Assembly: GCA_026545225.1 (NCBI GenBank)
Contig: CM048846.1
Location: forward strand, 19,882,501-19,946,500
DNA from: Cornus controversa
Lineage: Eukaryota > Streptophyta > Magnoliopsida > Cornales > Cornaceae
Length of the DNA: 64,000 nt
Reading direction: 5' to 3'
The notes below the pieces were generated by a model. That model ran no database searches. It worked only from the letters and a program-made list of their open reading frames with translations, and was not told the origin of the DNA. Made by a program: the position numbers and the translations under genes. This document shows, piece by piece, positions 34,730 through 45,700 of this stretch (positions are counted from its first letter, which is position 1; each line of letters starts with the position of its first letter).

Positions 34730-35040
34730 AGCAAAAAAAAAAAAGTGCCTGGAAGAGGAGAAGAAAAGAAAAACAGAAGAAAAAGAAAAAAAAAAGGGAA
34801 AAAATCCAATGGCTTGAAGAAAAGAAAAAAAAAGAAAAAAAAAAAAGAAGAAGATGAAGAAGTTAGCTCTGGTAGCGTGAAGAGAAGAAAAGAAAAAGAA
34901 AAAGAAAAAAAAAAGAAAAAGAAGTCAGCTGGTAACATGGAGAGTGAAAAAGGGGGGGGGGGGGAGGAAAAGAAAGAAGAAGAAAGTAATGGCGGCAGTA
35001 GGGAGAGAAAAAAAAAAATGTAAAAGAAAGAAAGAAAGAA
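34730..35040 (+). repeat. Long polypurine tract
   Basis: About 300 bp of almost pure A/G on the plus strand, including runs of AAAAAGAAG and a run of about 13 G near 34952. The Lys/Glu-rich frames here (for example 34441-34857) and the Ser/Phe/Leu-rich minus frame are consequences of this composition, not genes. Confidence 0.9.
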
Positions 35041-35209
35041 GGGCTTATAGTTGCTGGAGTTCATAGAATTTCTCTCAATTATTCTCTAATATGAAAAGTC
35101 TGAAGCGAATGCTACATGTATATAATGGTGAGTTAATCCTATTTGACATAAGATTTTCAAGACTCCAATTCCATTTGAACATGGAAAACATCAAATCCTA
35201 TTTCAAATT

Positions 35210-35400
35210 GGACAACAAAAAAAATCCTATTTGCAATAGAATCCTCAAGTCTTCAATTCAACTTGGACAAGAAAAAAATTCCTATTTGCAATAAGATCCT
35301 CAAGTCTTCAATTTCTCTTGGACAAGAAAAAACTCCTATTTGCAATAGGATCTTCAAGTCTTCAATTCAACTTGACAAAGAAGACATCCTATTTGCAATT
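35210..35400. repeat. Tandem ~55-bp repeat
   Basis: Units contain CAAGTCTTCAATTCAACTTG, GACAAGAAAA, TCCTATTTGCAATA and AGATCCT, repeated about three to four times with small changes. Confidence 0.8.
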
Positions 35401-35479
35401 AAATTTTTGCAAAAAAAAAAATTTGCAATAATTAAATACTTCAGTCCCGCTTTAAACATGTGTCAAGCTTAATATAGTG

Positions 35480-35649
35480 CGAGACTTGAAGTGTGGGCAA
35501 TTTATAGACATTAAAAAATTACATGATGGACCCAAAATATAATTTGAGTTTATCTTTAATTTAGTCCACTTTGGAATGTGGCTCAATGAGTCAGATAAAT
35601 TGTCTGAGAAGTCAAAGCCCACTTGAAAATGGGTCTAATGGATAATTAA

Positions 35650-35684
<35 letters not shown>

Positions 35685-38600
35685 ATTATTAACAAAGATA
35701 ATTATTATGTATATATTGGATAATTATCAAAAGAAAAGAAAGTTACAAATCTACCCCTCTGGTGAGCCTATAAATAAAGGTCCAGAGATGAGGGAAAGGA
35801 GGACCAGAAGATTCTCAAAAAAAAAAGCTAAAACTTTGCAGAAGTTTTCACTCAAAGCTCCAAAGCACCTAAACCCTGAAGGAGAAGAACAATAAGCACA
35901 TCATCCACGTGTCGTTCTTCACCAAAGTTTCAATCCAATTCAAGATCAAACTCTAGCAGCCCTTGAAGCCGAATTATCAAGGAGATCGAATCAGAGACCT
36001 TATCTTTATCTTTCTTTGGTAAAGATCTACAGAGAATTGTACCCATTTTTCTTAAATTAATAAAATTATTTATTTGTCACTGACTTGCGTTCCTAGAATT
36101 TTGGACACGAAATTTGTGTGTACATAGGTGATTCTCTATTAAGAGTATCCTTCCATACTCCACTTGAATTTCCAAGATATAGGAATTAATAAGAGCATTT
36201 GCTTAACCTAATACCCACGACAGGTAGTACTATGTCATCATAGGAATAGGTAGAAGACAAAATATTCCAGTGTTACTGGTGAGTCACTCAAAATTTCAGT
36301 TGTCCCTTTGAATCTAGATATTGGGATCTCCAGTCAGCTAGATATGGTTTCCATTAAGGTGACTCAGTAGATATAGGCTTTAAGCCTATTTCCCTCAATG
36401 ACATTATCACATGCACTCTAATTCAACCTTTCGTATATGTGGCCACCAGGTTGTTCTTTGATATATACACTCTATAGAGATTTTCTCATTTGAAAGCAGT
36501 GGCATAGGTGTTAGCCAATTGGAATATCCTTTAAGAATGTTCACAACTTCTTAATCATTCTTGCTTTATTTAAAACAACTAGCTTATATTCCATAACTGC
36601 GCCTTTAATATTAAAGACATGTAAATTCGTGGATCTAAAGTCTTTTATATCATTTAATTCCAATGTCAATCCTTGACAAATGTAATCATTAATTTCAAGA
36701 TGGATCTCAACCACCGCAATACACTTACTATTCTCTCAAATTGCTTGTATATCAAGTTATGTACAACTTGTCATTTAGATCACAACAACATAGTTAGAAA
36801 ACATATCCATCTAGAGTATCTTTAACAGACATCATACTCATTGACATGTAACCACCTAACCTATATCATTGATTTTGTGTTTGTTTCAATCTACACATAG
36901 ATTTTTCAAGTTTGCACACTCTCTTTCCATAATCTAAGATTATGAACCCTCCTTGGTTATTTCAAATAAAATTTTCATTAATAGAACCTCGTTCTATATT
37001 TCTTGAATTATGCACAAGATATGTCCCATTAATATCCTAATAATTTTAGAATTTAAATATTATCACATTATATAGACACCCCCACATTTTGAAGTATTTA
37101 TTGAAATATATAAGGTCTTTCTATATATCAATCAACTTATGTCTTAATAATTTTCTTAATGAGGTATAAGACTAAATTTGAGGATAGTTGAGCTTCTCCC
37201 ACAACTTCTAGGTAATCCAGAATTTATCTATAAATCATTTGTATTTTATGGTTCTTGCATTTTAGTAACATCATTTTATTTAAATCGTTAAATTGACTCT
37301 CAAACTCATTCTCAAATTTTGCTTCACAGTATCTTGTGTAATTCCTATCAAAGTATTAAATACTTTGAAGCTCTCAACACTCTTTTGTACGAGTGAAAAT
37401 AAACTCTAGTTAATTTCCTTTCACATGTGCCAAATTTGAGTTAGGACATTCATTAATCCACATAGGTAGGAAAATTAACTTAATTCCAGATTTAGGATAT
37501 ATCTCTTACACACCCTTGAATTTAATACATATTAATTCATTGAAGAACGAGTTCTCTCCCTAAGGTTATTTCTCATACAACCTTATTTTGGTAGTAGAGG
37601 ATTTTTCTAAGAAGATTTAACCTTCATATTTGATAAATAATACATTCCTCTTATCGGAACAGATATGATGAGGAATATCGACTCATCACCCTCTGATTTG
37701 ACTACCAAGTTAATTTTAGAAATCATGATAAAAACCATTTATCATGTGTACCTCAATGGTCTTATAATTTCTAGTATGGTGTATATCTCTCTCATACCCA
37801 ATTATTCCTCTAGCATAACATGCGCCTTGGAGAATTTCTCAACGTTTCTTCTTATTTTCGGGAAGAATAATTATCTCGATTACACTTGTCATTCGTCACG
37901 TTATAGAGATATTGGTAAATACAACACTAATTTAAATGCAATACTAAATCAATATTTCATAAATATTGAATAACATGTATCATAATTAAACTTATCACCA
38001 AGATATAAGCATACTAAATGCAAATAATAAAACTACCAACTATGTATTATCAAATTCATAATTTAATAATGACATTCAACCCAAATCGTATGATTTGTAT
38101 ATATATGAATTTACAAATTAAAAGAATAGAATGCATATTCAATATCACACCAATATTGAATTAAGGCATATTACAAACTTAAATAATATTATATCACAAA
38201 TATTGAATTTCACAAAATAAATAATACTCTATGTGGTACTGATATTTAACAAATATTTAACTAATATTGACTCATCAATATTTTATACTTCGTATAAAAT
38301 CACTATCTTAAATAGTAGCATATATACAACAGCAGAGCACATTAATTGTCTTAAGATTGTTGGAAAATATATGTGTATATGATACTATTTAAGATATAAA
38401 ACAATTGTAACATACATAAATACTAAAGAACCTCTACATCGAGGCTAGAGTTAGATTCTCTGTCCTTAAGATAATTATCGCCCCGCAATGGTGTTAAGCG
38501 GACCCTTGGCGACTGTCTTTGAGGATACAACGATATTCCTCTCAATTGGTAGCAATACTTCAAACCAACTGAACTTCTGCGAATCACCTATGTGTTACTA

Positions 38601-38930
38601 CTCTCTTGAACTTGACTCTCCTAACCCGTTGGTTCAAACCAGACTACTAAGACTTACTACCACTTGGGTTAGGCTATATAGTGAGGGAGACTTGATGCTT
38701 AGAGAGAAGAAGAAATCAGAAAAACATATTTTACAAATGAAGGTAAATGGCCTATTTATAGGCATACTAGTAGCCTTTCAAAAGTACCCGAATAGTCATG
38801 GAACATGTACTTTGGTGCAAAAGGTTGCAACTCGTACGATTTCAACTTTAAACAATATTAATAGTGTTTATTCGATATTAAACGCCAATTAATATCCTAG
38901 CCTAACTCATGTAATATAATACTCAATTTT
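35480..38930. other. Unassigned repeats inside the composite hAT-flanked block
   Basis: 35760-36070 looks like an LTR or promoter segment: CCTATAAATAAAGG, then a GA-rich transcript leader, and AATTAATAAAATTATTTATT before TTGTGTGTACATAG. 38400-38780 reads on the minus strand as another TATA-containing leader (GCCTATAAATAGGCC near 38755) with pyrimidine-rich sequence. No gag or pol motifs were found. I could not assign families. The frames at 37665-37973 and 38488-38892 have no recognised domain. Confidence 0.35.
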
Positions 38931-41373
38931 CATTCCATTATTCTAACGGTCAAAACCCGTCCCGCCCCGTTGCTATCCCTAATTGGAACTGCTCTCCCAT
39001 GAGTCACCAAATCCAGTGTGAATGCTTTGAAAATCACCTACTATTAATTTATCTATGACACTTAGTGTATTCCGACTCGATTACTTTCGGAATCACCAAC
39101 AATACCTCATGGTAAGTCATCACGAACACCTCATGGTAAAGTGATCAATCAAGATGACATTCTTTTTTCATTAGGGCATACAAATTTAAGTAACGGATTC
39201 ATCTAATACACTAATGGTCTTAGATCAACTTAGTAGAATAGCTCCTAACCAACAATTAGTAGTGGACACAACAAACTAATACTTGGGTAAAAGTGTTTGA
39301 TTTGATTAAAAGAAATAAACTGAGAACACTTGGTTTTCTCTCTCAAAATGTCTCAAATTTTCAATTGAAAGTTCTTTCTCTTCATTAAGATCAGAGCTGA
39401 GCATTTATAAAAAAAAGAGTCATTGTTTTTGTGATGAAAGAGTCTTCTAAAAACATTGAAAGACATTTCTTAGAGATCAAGTGAGAGTTGGATTGCATAC
39501 AGAATAAGAATTCAAATCCTCGTTGAAGCAGGAGAGATTGGAATGGTACAAGTTCCGTTGGTGCATGGCCATGTTAATTAGACCGTGCAAGTGTGTTATG
39601 TTCCAAATTTAATTTAGAATAAAATTAAGTTGGATCACTTCATGCATAGGTTCAACCAGTGCAAGTGCATTCTGATTCAATCTTGATTTAAACTTGGAAC
39701 GGTGCAAGTGTGCACTGTCAAGCTTCGAACACTTGGTCAAATTCTCAAGTCTTGCACATTTTGCCACTTCAAAATATAAGTTCTCACCCCCACTTATTTA
39801 CCTGTAATTAAAGTGTGTGTTCTCAATTGTTGATTCTTCAATTTGATGAGCTTAAACCTTGGGCCACGTAAACTTTGAAGCTCTCAACACAAAAACTCGT
39901 ATGAACAAAAAATTACAACTCAATGGTACTTTGAAGTTCGAAAACCAAATATGCATTCAAAAACTTATACTCTCTAACGGTTGCAACAGAAGCAATTTTG
40001 TTATCGTGTTGAGCATAATTGTTTCGAAGCTCAATGTGGAAGGTAACGAGCTTCACATTTCGAAAAGAAAAGAAGAAAATGCTTATCTCCTCTGTCTATA
40101 TTACATTTATAACCTAAACAGATGCTGAAATTGCAAGCCAAATGTGGCCTAAACAAATTCCAAAATAGCAATCGATTTTATGGCAGCACTTATATATGCT
40201 CTTTCTATTTTCTTTTTTTTTTTCATTGTAAATTAAATTTAATAATAGGTGTAATACAAAGCAGTGCTTGACATAAAAACCTCATATCAAACAGTCCCTA
40301 AAATTTTATTTTCAAATCTTAATCACTTTACAATAAGATTTATAGTAAAAAAAATAGAGCTAAGAGATTAAAGTGTTAGAAATATTGGAGATTGAGTATA
40401 TTGAATTGTATTATTTGTGATCAATACATAAATATCTATTTATAGTCACATAATTTAGGATGCTAACTAAACTTAAGAAATAATAAACCCTTGGTGATTT
40501 AGAAAAGGAGATGAGAATCCTAAACGGTTTCTACTAAATATATATATTCTAACATAAAGTGTGTTTTAGGGTGATAGATATACTGAAAAGAACCATTCGA
40601 GATATGATAAAGACGAATAATGGAAAGAAAATTGAGCGCGTGGCATATATATATCCATGAATGCCTTGAGATATATGATGCTCTATGAGAAGATGACCTT
40701 GCTCGAACCATTTCAGCACGTATATGTGTTGGAATCACTTGATTTTATTTATTTTCAACTTAATTTGATCAAGAATCTTTACTTTGAACATATCTAAAAG
40801 GAATAGTATAATCATAAGTGACTTTCACTTTTCATCTCGATAGAGAATAATAATTTGTTTTTTTGTTTTCTGTTTTTTGTCCTCTTCTAAGTAGAATATC
40901 TAACTTTTCAAAAATAGTGGTTTTTCAGTACCTTTTGTTTTTGGATTGGTATATTATAAAGGAAAGTTGTTAAACTTCTCGAATATAATTCATGATACAG
41001 TATCTTGAATTAATTGACTATTATTTGGCATTAAGTGGGTGATTATTTGACCATTTTTTATATTTTAAAAATAATTATTTTAAAAAAAATACAGGAAATA
41101 AATAAAAAAATAGTAAAACTTCTCATTATAGAATTCAAATTCTAACCTAACTCAATAACTTAGAATTCAAATTAAAATTTTTGTTTTTTTTTTAAAGACT
41201 ATTTCTATTAAATCTTCAAATAATTAAGACTAGAAATTATAAAAATGCTACACTATAATGCGTTGGACTGCTCTATGATCAAATATAGCAACTGAATGAC
41301 TTTTAGGGTGATAAATATTCGAGACAAGATAAAGAGGAATAAAGGAAAGGTATACTATTGGGTGGCTTCCAAT

Positions 41374-41562
41374 TCCATAAATGGCTATCATAGAATCAAA
41401 ATCATGAGATTCTCTCCTTGTGGGAAAAATATTCAATCCATAAATGGCTATCAAAGTATCAAAATCATGAGATTCTCTCCTTGTGGGAAAAATATTCAAT
41501 CCATAAATGGCTATCAAAGTATCAAAATCATGAGATTCTCTCCTTGTGGGAAAAATATTCAA
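41374..41562. repeat. 63-bp direct triplication in copy C
   Basis: Three units starting TCCATAAATGGCTATCA at 41374, 41437 and 41500. Each contains ATCAAAATCATGAGATTCTC and TCCTTGTGGGAAAAATATTC. Copy A has only one unit (about 5400-5465), so the expansion followed the segmental duplication. Confidence 0.92.
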
Positions 41563-41701
41563 TACACTGCGAATGAAAATTCTTTATTTCTCTTAATAAT
41601 AGAAAATAATAATTTATCATTAGCGGGTATGGTACCCGGGTAGGGTATCCAATATTTTCTCGTCCATCATGAGCAAGAAACTCGGGGTAAGCAGTTTGTA
41701 T

Positions 41702-42284
41702 CACAAGTGACCACGGATCGGATCGGATTAGGTATTAATCCCAATTCAATTCGTGAAAAGCCTTAATCTAATCTAATGTGATCCGTAAAATATCGGATTG
41801 CAGATGAAAGGGATGATTGAAGACCGATTGAAGAAATTGGTGTTGAAAACAAACGTGTCTTGTATATAAACTCTTGAGAAGTAAACTCACATTTAAACTT
41901 GAGAAAACCTAACATAACATAAGCCAATTCAATGTGGCATCTCTGCTAGGCTTTCTCTAAGATAAGTAACTTTACAAATGACTTCTGATCTTCTTTATCT
42001 AGCAAAATATATAAATCTTGTATCTGCAGTAGTAGCTATGTCAAGCAACTGACCTAATATTTCTCCGGCACATTCTCATAAAATGCTTACATTGCCATAT
42101 ATATTGTAGTCCGCAACTTATGATTATAAAAGTGGCACATTATCATTCCGCAAATGAGTAAATTAGACATTCCAAAAGCACCTACTACAATTGATTAATG
42201 GGCGAGTTATTGTCTAACCTTAAAGGAGAACAGACCTGTTGGTGTACTACATTCTATAGATGAAAAAATTGAGATCCAACCTTA

Positions 42285-42327
<43 letters not shown>

Positions 42328-42406
42328 ATATATAATATCTAAATATTATATATTCTTACAAGATCAGATTGGATTGGATTGGATCCCTATCAAATGAGCA
42401 CCTCTA
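41702..42406. mobile_element. Non-autonomous hAT-type element near the second gene's promoter
   Basis: A perfect 8-bp direct repeat GTTTGTAT flanks the block (41694-41701 and 42407-42414). Ends CACAAGTGACC and GAGCACCTCTA are imperfect inverted repeats, with GGATCGGATCGGATT and GGATTGGATTGGATCC subterminal motifs in matching places. The interior has (TA)n and no ORF. It ends about 95 bp before the TATA box of the second cystatin-like gene and is absent from copy A. Confidence 0.75.
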
Positions 42407-42500
42407 GTTTGTATTGATCGGTCCTACATAATAAGTACCCGGAGTATTAAAATTTACATAATAGGTACCCGGAGTATTAAAGTTTTTCCATTTTGATGGC

Positions 42501-42588
42501 TATAAATAGATGACACAAACTCCATTTTCCTTAAGAACACCCGACCACAAATAACGCCATTTGATAGAGGGAGAGAGATAGAGAGAGA
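42501..42588 (+). promoter_or_regulatory. TATA box and GA-rich leader of second cystatin-like gene
   Basis: TATAAATAG at 42501-42509, then the same ATGACAC-AAACTCCATTTTCCTTAA leader as paralogue 1, ending in an interrupted GA run before the ATG at 42589. Confidence 0.75.
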
Positions 42589-43626
42589 ATGGCAGTAATA
42601 GCTCCTCACGACTTCCTCAAGTTGATGAAAGATGATTGGAATCCACAAGCGTTTCCTATGGTAGATGATGCGAATCCGCTAGGGAATAATTATACGGAAT
42701 GCAATGCGAATTCGCTAGCGTCTAACTGTAGAGGACCTATTGGTCTGGGGTTTCGTGGGATTTCTAATAGTGTGAAGCCAGTTGTGGGAGGTGATGCGAA
42801 TCCGCTAGAGTTTAATTATACGCAGTGGAATGCGAATTCGCTAGCGTCTAACTGTAGAGGACCTATTGGTCTGGGGTTTCGTGGGATTTCTAATAGTGTG
42901 AAGCCAGTTGTGGGAGATGATGCGAATCCGCTAGAGTTTAATTATACGCAGTGCAATGCGAATTTGCTAGTGTCTAACTGTGTGGGAGGAGGTACTGATC
43001 TGGGGTTTCTTATGCCATGTAATAGTGTGAAGCCAGTTGTGAAGCCAGTTGTGAAACCAGTTGTGGGAGGTAATCATGGGAATGGGAAACCAGTTGTTGG
43101 AGGTAATCATGGGAATGGGAAGCCAGCTGTGGGAGGTAATCATGGGAAGCCAGTTGTGGGAGGTAATCATGGGAATGGGAAGCCAGTTGTGGGAGGTAAT
43201 CATGGGAAGCCAGTTGTGGGAGGTGCTGGTACTGCTGCTGGTGGGACGCTGATGGAGTTTCACTTGGTATGTGATGCGAAGATGCTGGTGGTTCAAAAGG
43301 GAGGTGATGGGAAGCCGCTGGCCATCCAAGTGGGAGGACAGAAGGTTGATGTTAATCAGACTGTTGAAATTGACTTGTATAACCCGAAAGGCATTGAGAT
43401 CGGAGAGTGGGCTGTGCTCCTCCACAACAGACGCGGAAGAACCAACTTACAGTTCGTTAGCATTGAGGGTGGCTGGAAAGGACAGGTCTTTGCTGGGATG
43501 CTTTATTGGCTTGCCATCACCGTCAAAGACAAAGACGACAACAACGAGATCAAGAATTATGAGGCCGCTGTTGTGGACAAGCCTGGTCGAAATGTCAGGG
43601 TCCTCCTTCGCTTCCAACTTCTTTAA
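42589..43626 (+). CDS. Cystatin-like protein with expanded N-terminal repeats (paralogue 2)
   Basis: Intact single-exon ORF of 345 aa, starting MAVIAPHDFLKLMKDD like paralogue 1. Residues about 25-150 hold three copies of a ~43-aa unit (DANPLEFNYTQ, NANSLASN, LGFRGISNSVKPVVG). About 150-215 hold six short units GGNHG(NG)KPVV. Neither expansion exists in paralogue 1. The C-terminal about 90 residues follow the cystatin layout: IGEWAVLLHN helix motif, LQFVSIEGG, QVFAG at the inhibitory loop, YWLAITVKD, YEAAVVDKPG and LLRFQLL. QVFAG is closer to the phytocystatin QVVAG than the QVLTG of paralogue 1, but the PW hairpin again reads PG. No signal peptide is evident. An intact frame despite repeat expansion (all unit lengths are multiples of three) argues for selection on the protein. 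Protease inhibition is inferred, not shown. Confidence 0.75.
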   Translation: MAVIAPHDFLKLMKDDWNPQAFPMVDDANPLGNNYTECNANSLASNCRGPIGLGFRGISNSVKPVVGGDANPLEFNYTQWNANSLASNCRGPIGLGFRGISNSVKPVVGDDANPLEFNYTQCNANLLVSNCVGGGTDLGFLMPCNSVKPVVKPVVKPVVGGNHGNGKPVVGGNHGNGKPAVGGNHGKPVVGGNHGNGKPVVGGNHGKPVVGGAGTAAGGTLMEFHLVCDAKMLVVQKGGDGKPLAIQVGGQKVDVNQTVEIDLYNPKGIEIGEWAVLLHNRRGRTNLQFVSIEGGWKGQVFAGMLYWLAITVKDKDDNNEIKNYEAAVVDKPGRNVRVLLRFQLL

Positions 43627-43969
43627 ATTATATATGGTTCTATATATATGAAATATTGTATGTGTATGTGTGTGAGAGGTTGGTGGTTGAAAGGTCTGAT
43701 TAAGATTATAGGTTGTGTTCTTAATGTCATCATGAGACAATCTAAAACCAAATATATGTAATATTAAATAAAAAGACATGCTTGTTGTTATATATATATA
43801 AAGGCTGCTTGTTATGTAGTATATGTCGTTTGCTTTGTTCTACCTTGTTCTTGGTTGTTTTAGTAGTTCTGCATGTGAATGGCCAGAACGTTTGGTCTAT
43901 CCAATGGGTTACGTGGACAAAAGTCAAACATAGACAAGGCCATGTCAGACAAATCAAAGAAAAATAAAA

Positions 43970-44300
43970 ATCTCTTATAACAAAACCTTGTAAAGCAATT
44001 CTCGAGTCTTGAAAAAAACCTAAAATCCTCCTTGAAAAATAAAACATCGAGTCCCTAAAAAACCATAAGATGCTCTCAGGTCAAGCAAACCTTGAGGAAC
44101 AAAACCTCGAGTCCCTGAAAAACTTGAGATATTCTCAAGTCAAGCAAACTCTGAAGCCTCCTTAATTAGGTCAAAACAAATCTCAAGGGACGAACCCTTG
44201 AGCCCCAAAAACTCGAAGGCCCCCCCGTTAATTCATAAGAGTCTCGAGGAGCAATCCTCAAGTCCGTTAATGTCCTCGAATCCCGAAGGCAAAAGTTGAT
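43970..44300. repeat. Diverged tandem repeat downstream of second gene
   Basis: Units with CCTCGAGTCCCTGAAAAAC, TTGAGATATTCTCAAGTCAAG and CAAAC-TTGA recur about three times between 44000 and 44180, fading to 44290. No coding content. Confidence 0.55.
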
Positions 44301-44399
44301 GGTGTCAACGAAACACTGGTAAGATCCCTCACTACTAAGTGGCCATTCTCTAGGACACTTAGAATGATTTTGAAATGGTGGATGAGAAGTCAAAACTGT

Positions 44400-45700
44400 G
44401 AGTTGCGCGGTGCGGAAGCAGTTTAGTTAATTTAGAGTGAGATGCTAATCCTTAGACCTAGAGGGGGGTGAATAGGTCATCTTGCCCAATTTTTATGATT
44501 GATTAATTACCCACAATTATTATCAATTAAGCATCCAAACCAATCACAAAATAAATAAAGCAAGTAAGGAAAAGTTAGAGATGACACCAGGAATTTTACG
44601 TGGAAACCCAAGATGGGAAAAACCACGGGGGTGAGGCAGAAACTCCAGAGAAACCAATCCACTATCTCGAAGCAAAGTACACCAGACTCTGTCCCAGACT
44701 CACACCCACTCCACTCTGACAAGAAATTGATGCGGAACACCTCAGGCTTACAATTGCGACAACACATCCAACTGCTGCAGACTCCCGGCTAACGTCACAA
44801 TTCTTTCAGAAGGGTTGCTGAAAGAACACAAATACTCCGCAAGTATTTTGTTCCCTTCGTAGTGATCGTTTCTCTTCCTCTTTAGATAAAATCTTGTAGT
44901 TTGAAGGAACCACCTCTGCTGCTCTTGATCAACCTTTGTAGACTGATGATGTCTTGAAGATTCCGTTGATCAGATGAAGAAGAACATCACAACTTAAACA
45001 CTCCGTGTGTGTGTGCTCTCAAAAATAAAAATCAATGAAGATTTTCTCTCATAAATTCCTCTTTTAGCTCTCAAAAATATATTCCTGGTTCTGAATATTA
45101 AATCATTGAGTTCCTCATCTCCCTCTCTTTGATTGAAGCATAAAGAGGTATTTATAAGGTTTAGAATCCTTAGTCTACTTGGAAAACAAGTTTAAAACAC
45201 CTAAGGAAAGTTTTAGAGAAGTTTTGGTTGACTAGGAAATCAATTCGGATCAAAAAGGAAATTTTTGAGCATGTCAGCCAAGTCGGACCGGTCCTAAAAA
45301 TTGGGGACGGGTGGGACTTTTCAGACATGTACAAAATCAAAAGTCCCGAGATAAGTTGGACCGGTCCTCATTTTTGGGGACCGATGGGACTTAGCAAAAA
45401 CTCAATTTTAACTTTTAAAGCATATTTTCCAAGTCCTAAGCCCACCAAACTTCAAAACATAGTGTCCTCACTCACATACCTGTTCTAAGTGATGTCCTCA
45501 TCAAATCCACGGTATCGAGACACCTTCCGTTCAGCTCCGAAGATCGAGACACAAGATCAAACAAAAATTACAACTCGATCAACAAGTTTTGACACCGAAA
45601 TTTGCCAATTACAATTATATATCTCACAAAAACATGCCTTAAATGGTGGGCCTAACCAAGAAAGTGGTGAAACATGTGCCAAGATAGAAAACCTTTGACG
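44400..45700 (-). repeat. Probable LTR-derived repeat
   Basis: CTAGAGGGGGGTGAATAGG (44459) and ACGTGGAAACCCAAGATGGG, followed by AAAAACCACGGG (44598-44630), are sequence styles I associate with LTR or leader parts of plant LTR retrotransposons read in antisense. No LTR partner, target duplication or ORF was found. Family not assigned. 45700-46183 is further AT-rich unassigned DNA. Confidence 0.35.

Larger units (their letters stand above)
33820..38981. mobile_element. hAT-type element, large and internally composite
   Basis: The left end TAGGAATGGCAA and right end TTGCTATCCCTA form an inverted repeat. The flanks ATTAGAAC (33812-33819) and ATTGGAAC (38982-38989) agree at 7 of 8 positions, consistent with an old hAT target duplication. 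The first about 180 bp and last about 50 bp have the CCCCGCCCC / GGGGCGGG subterminal style of a common plant MITE. Most of the interior looks like later insertions and repeats. No hAT transposase is seen. Confidence 0.65.
32010..43640. repeat. Segmental duplication copy C (carries second cystatin-like gene)
   Basis: Colinear with copy A over the upstream region, promoter, gene and 3' end, and with copy B over 39260-40190. Three hAT-type insertions (32786-33407, 33820-38981, 41702-42406) and a local 63-bp triplication explain most of the extra length relative to copy A. Confidence 0.8.

Noticed and set aside
34441-35064. Long Lys/Glu-rich plus frames and Ser/Phe/Leu-rich minus frame
   Set aside because: Entirely explained by the polypurine tract; no domain or codon structure.
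42967-43425. Minus-strand 152-aa frame with His/Asn/Trp repeats, and plus frames 43061-43252 and 43271-43651
   Set aside because: Shadows of the repeat-rich second cystatin-like gene.
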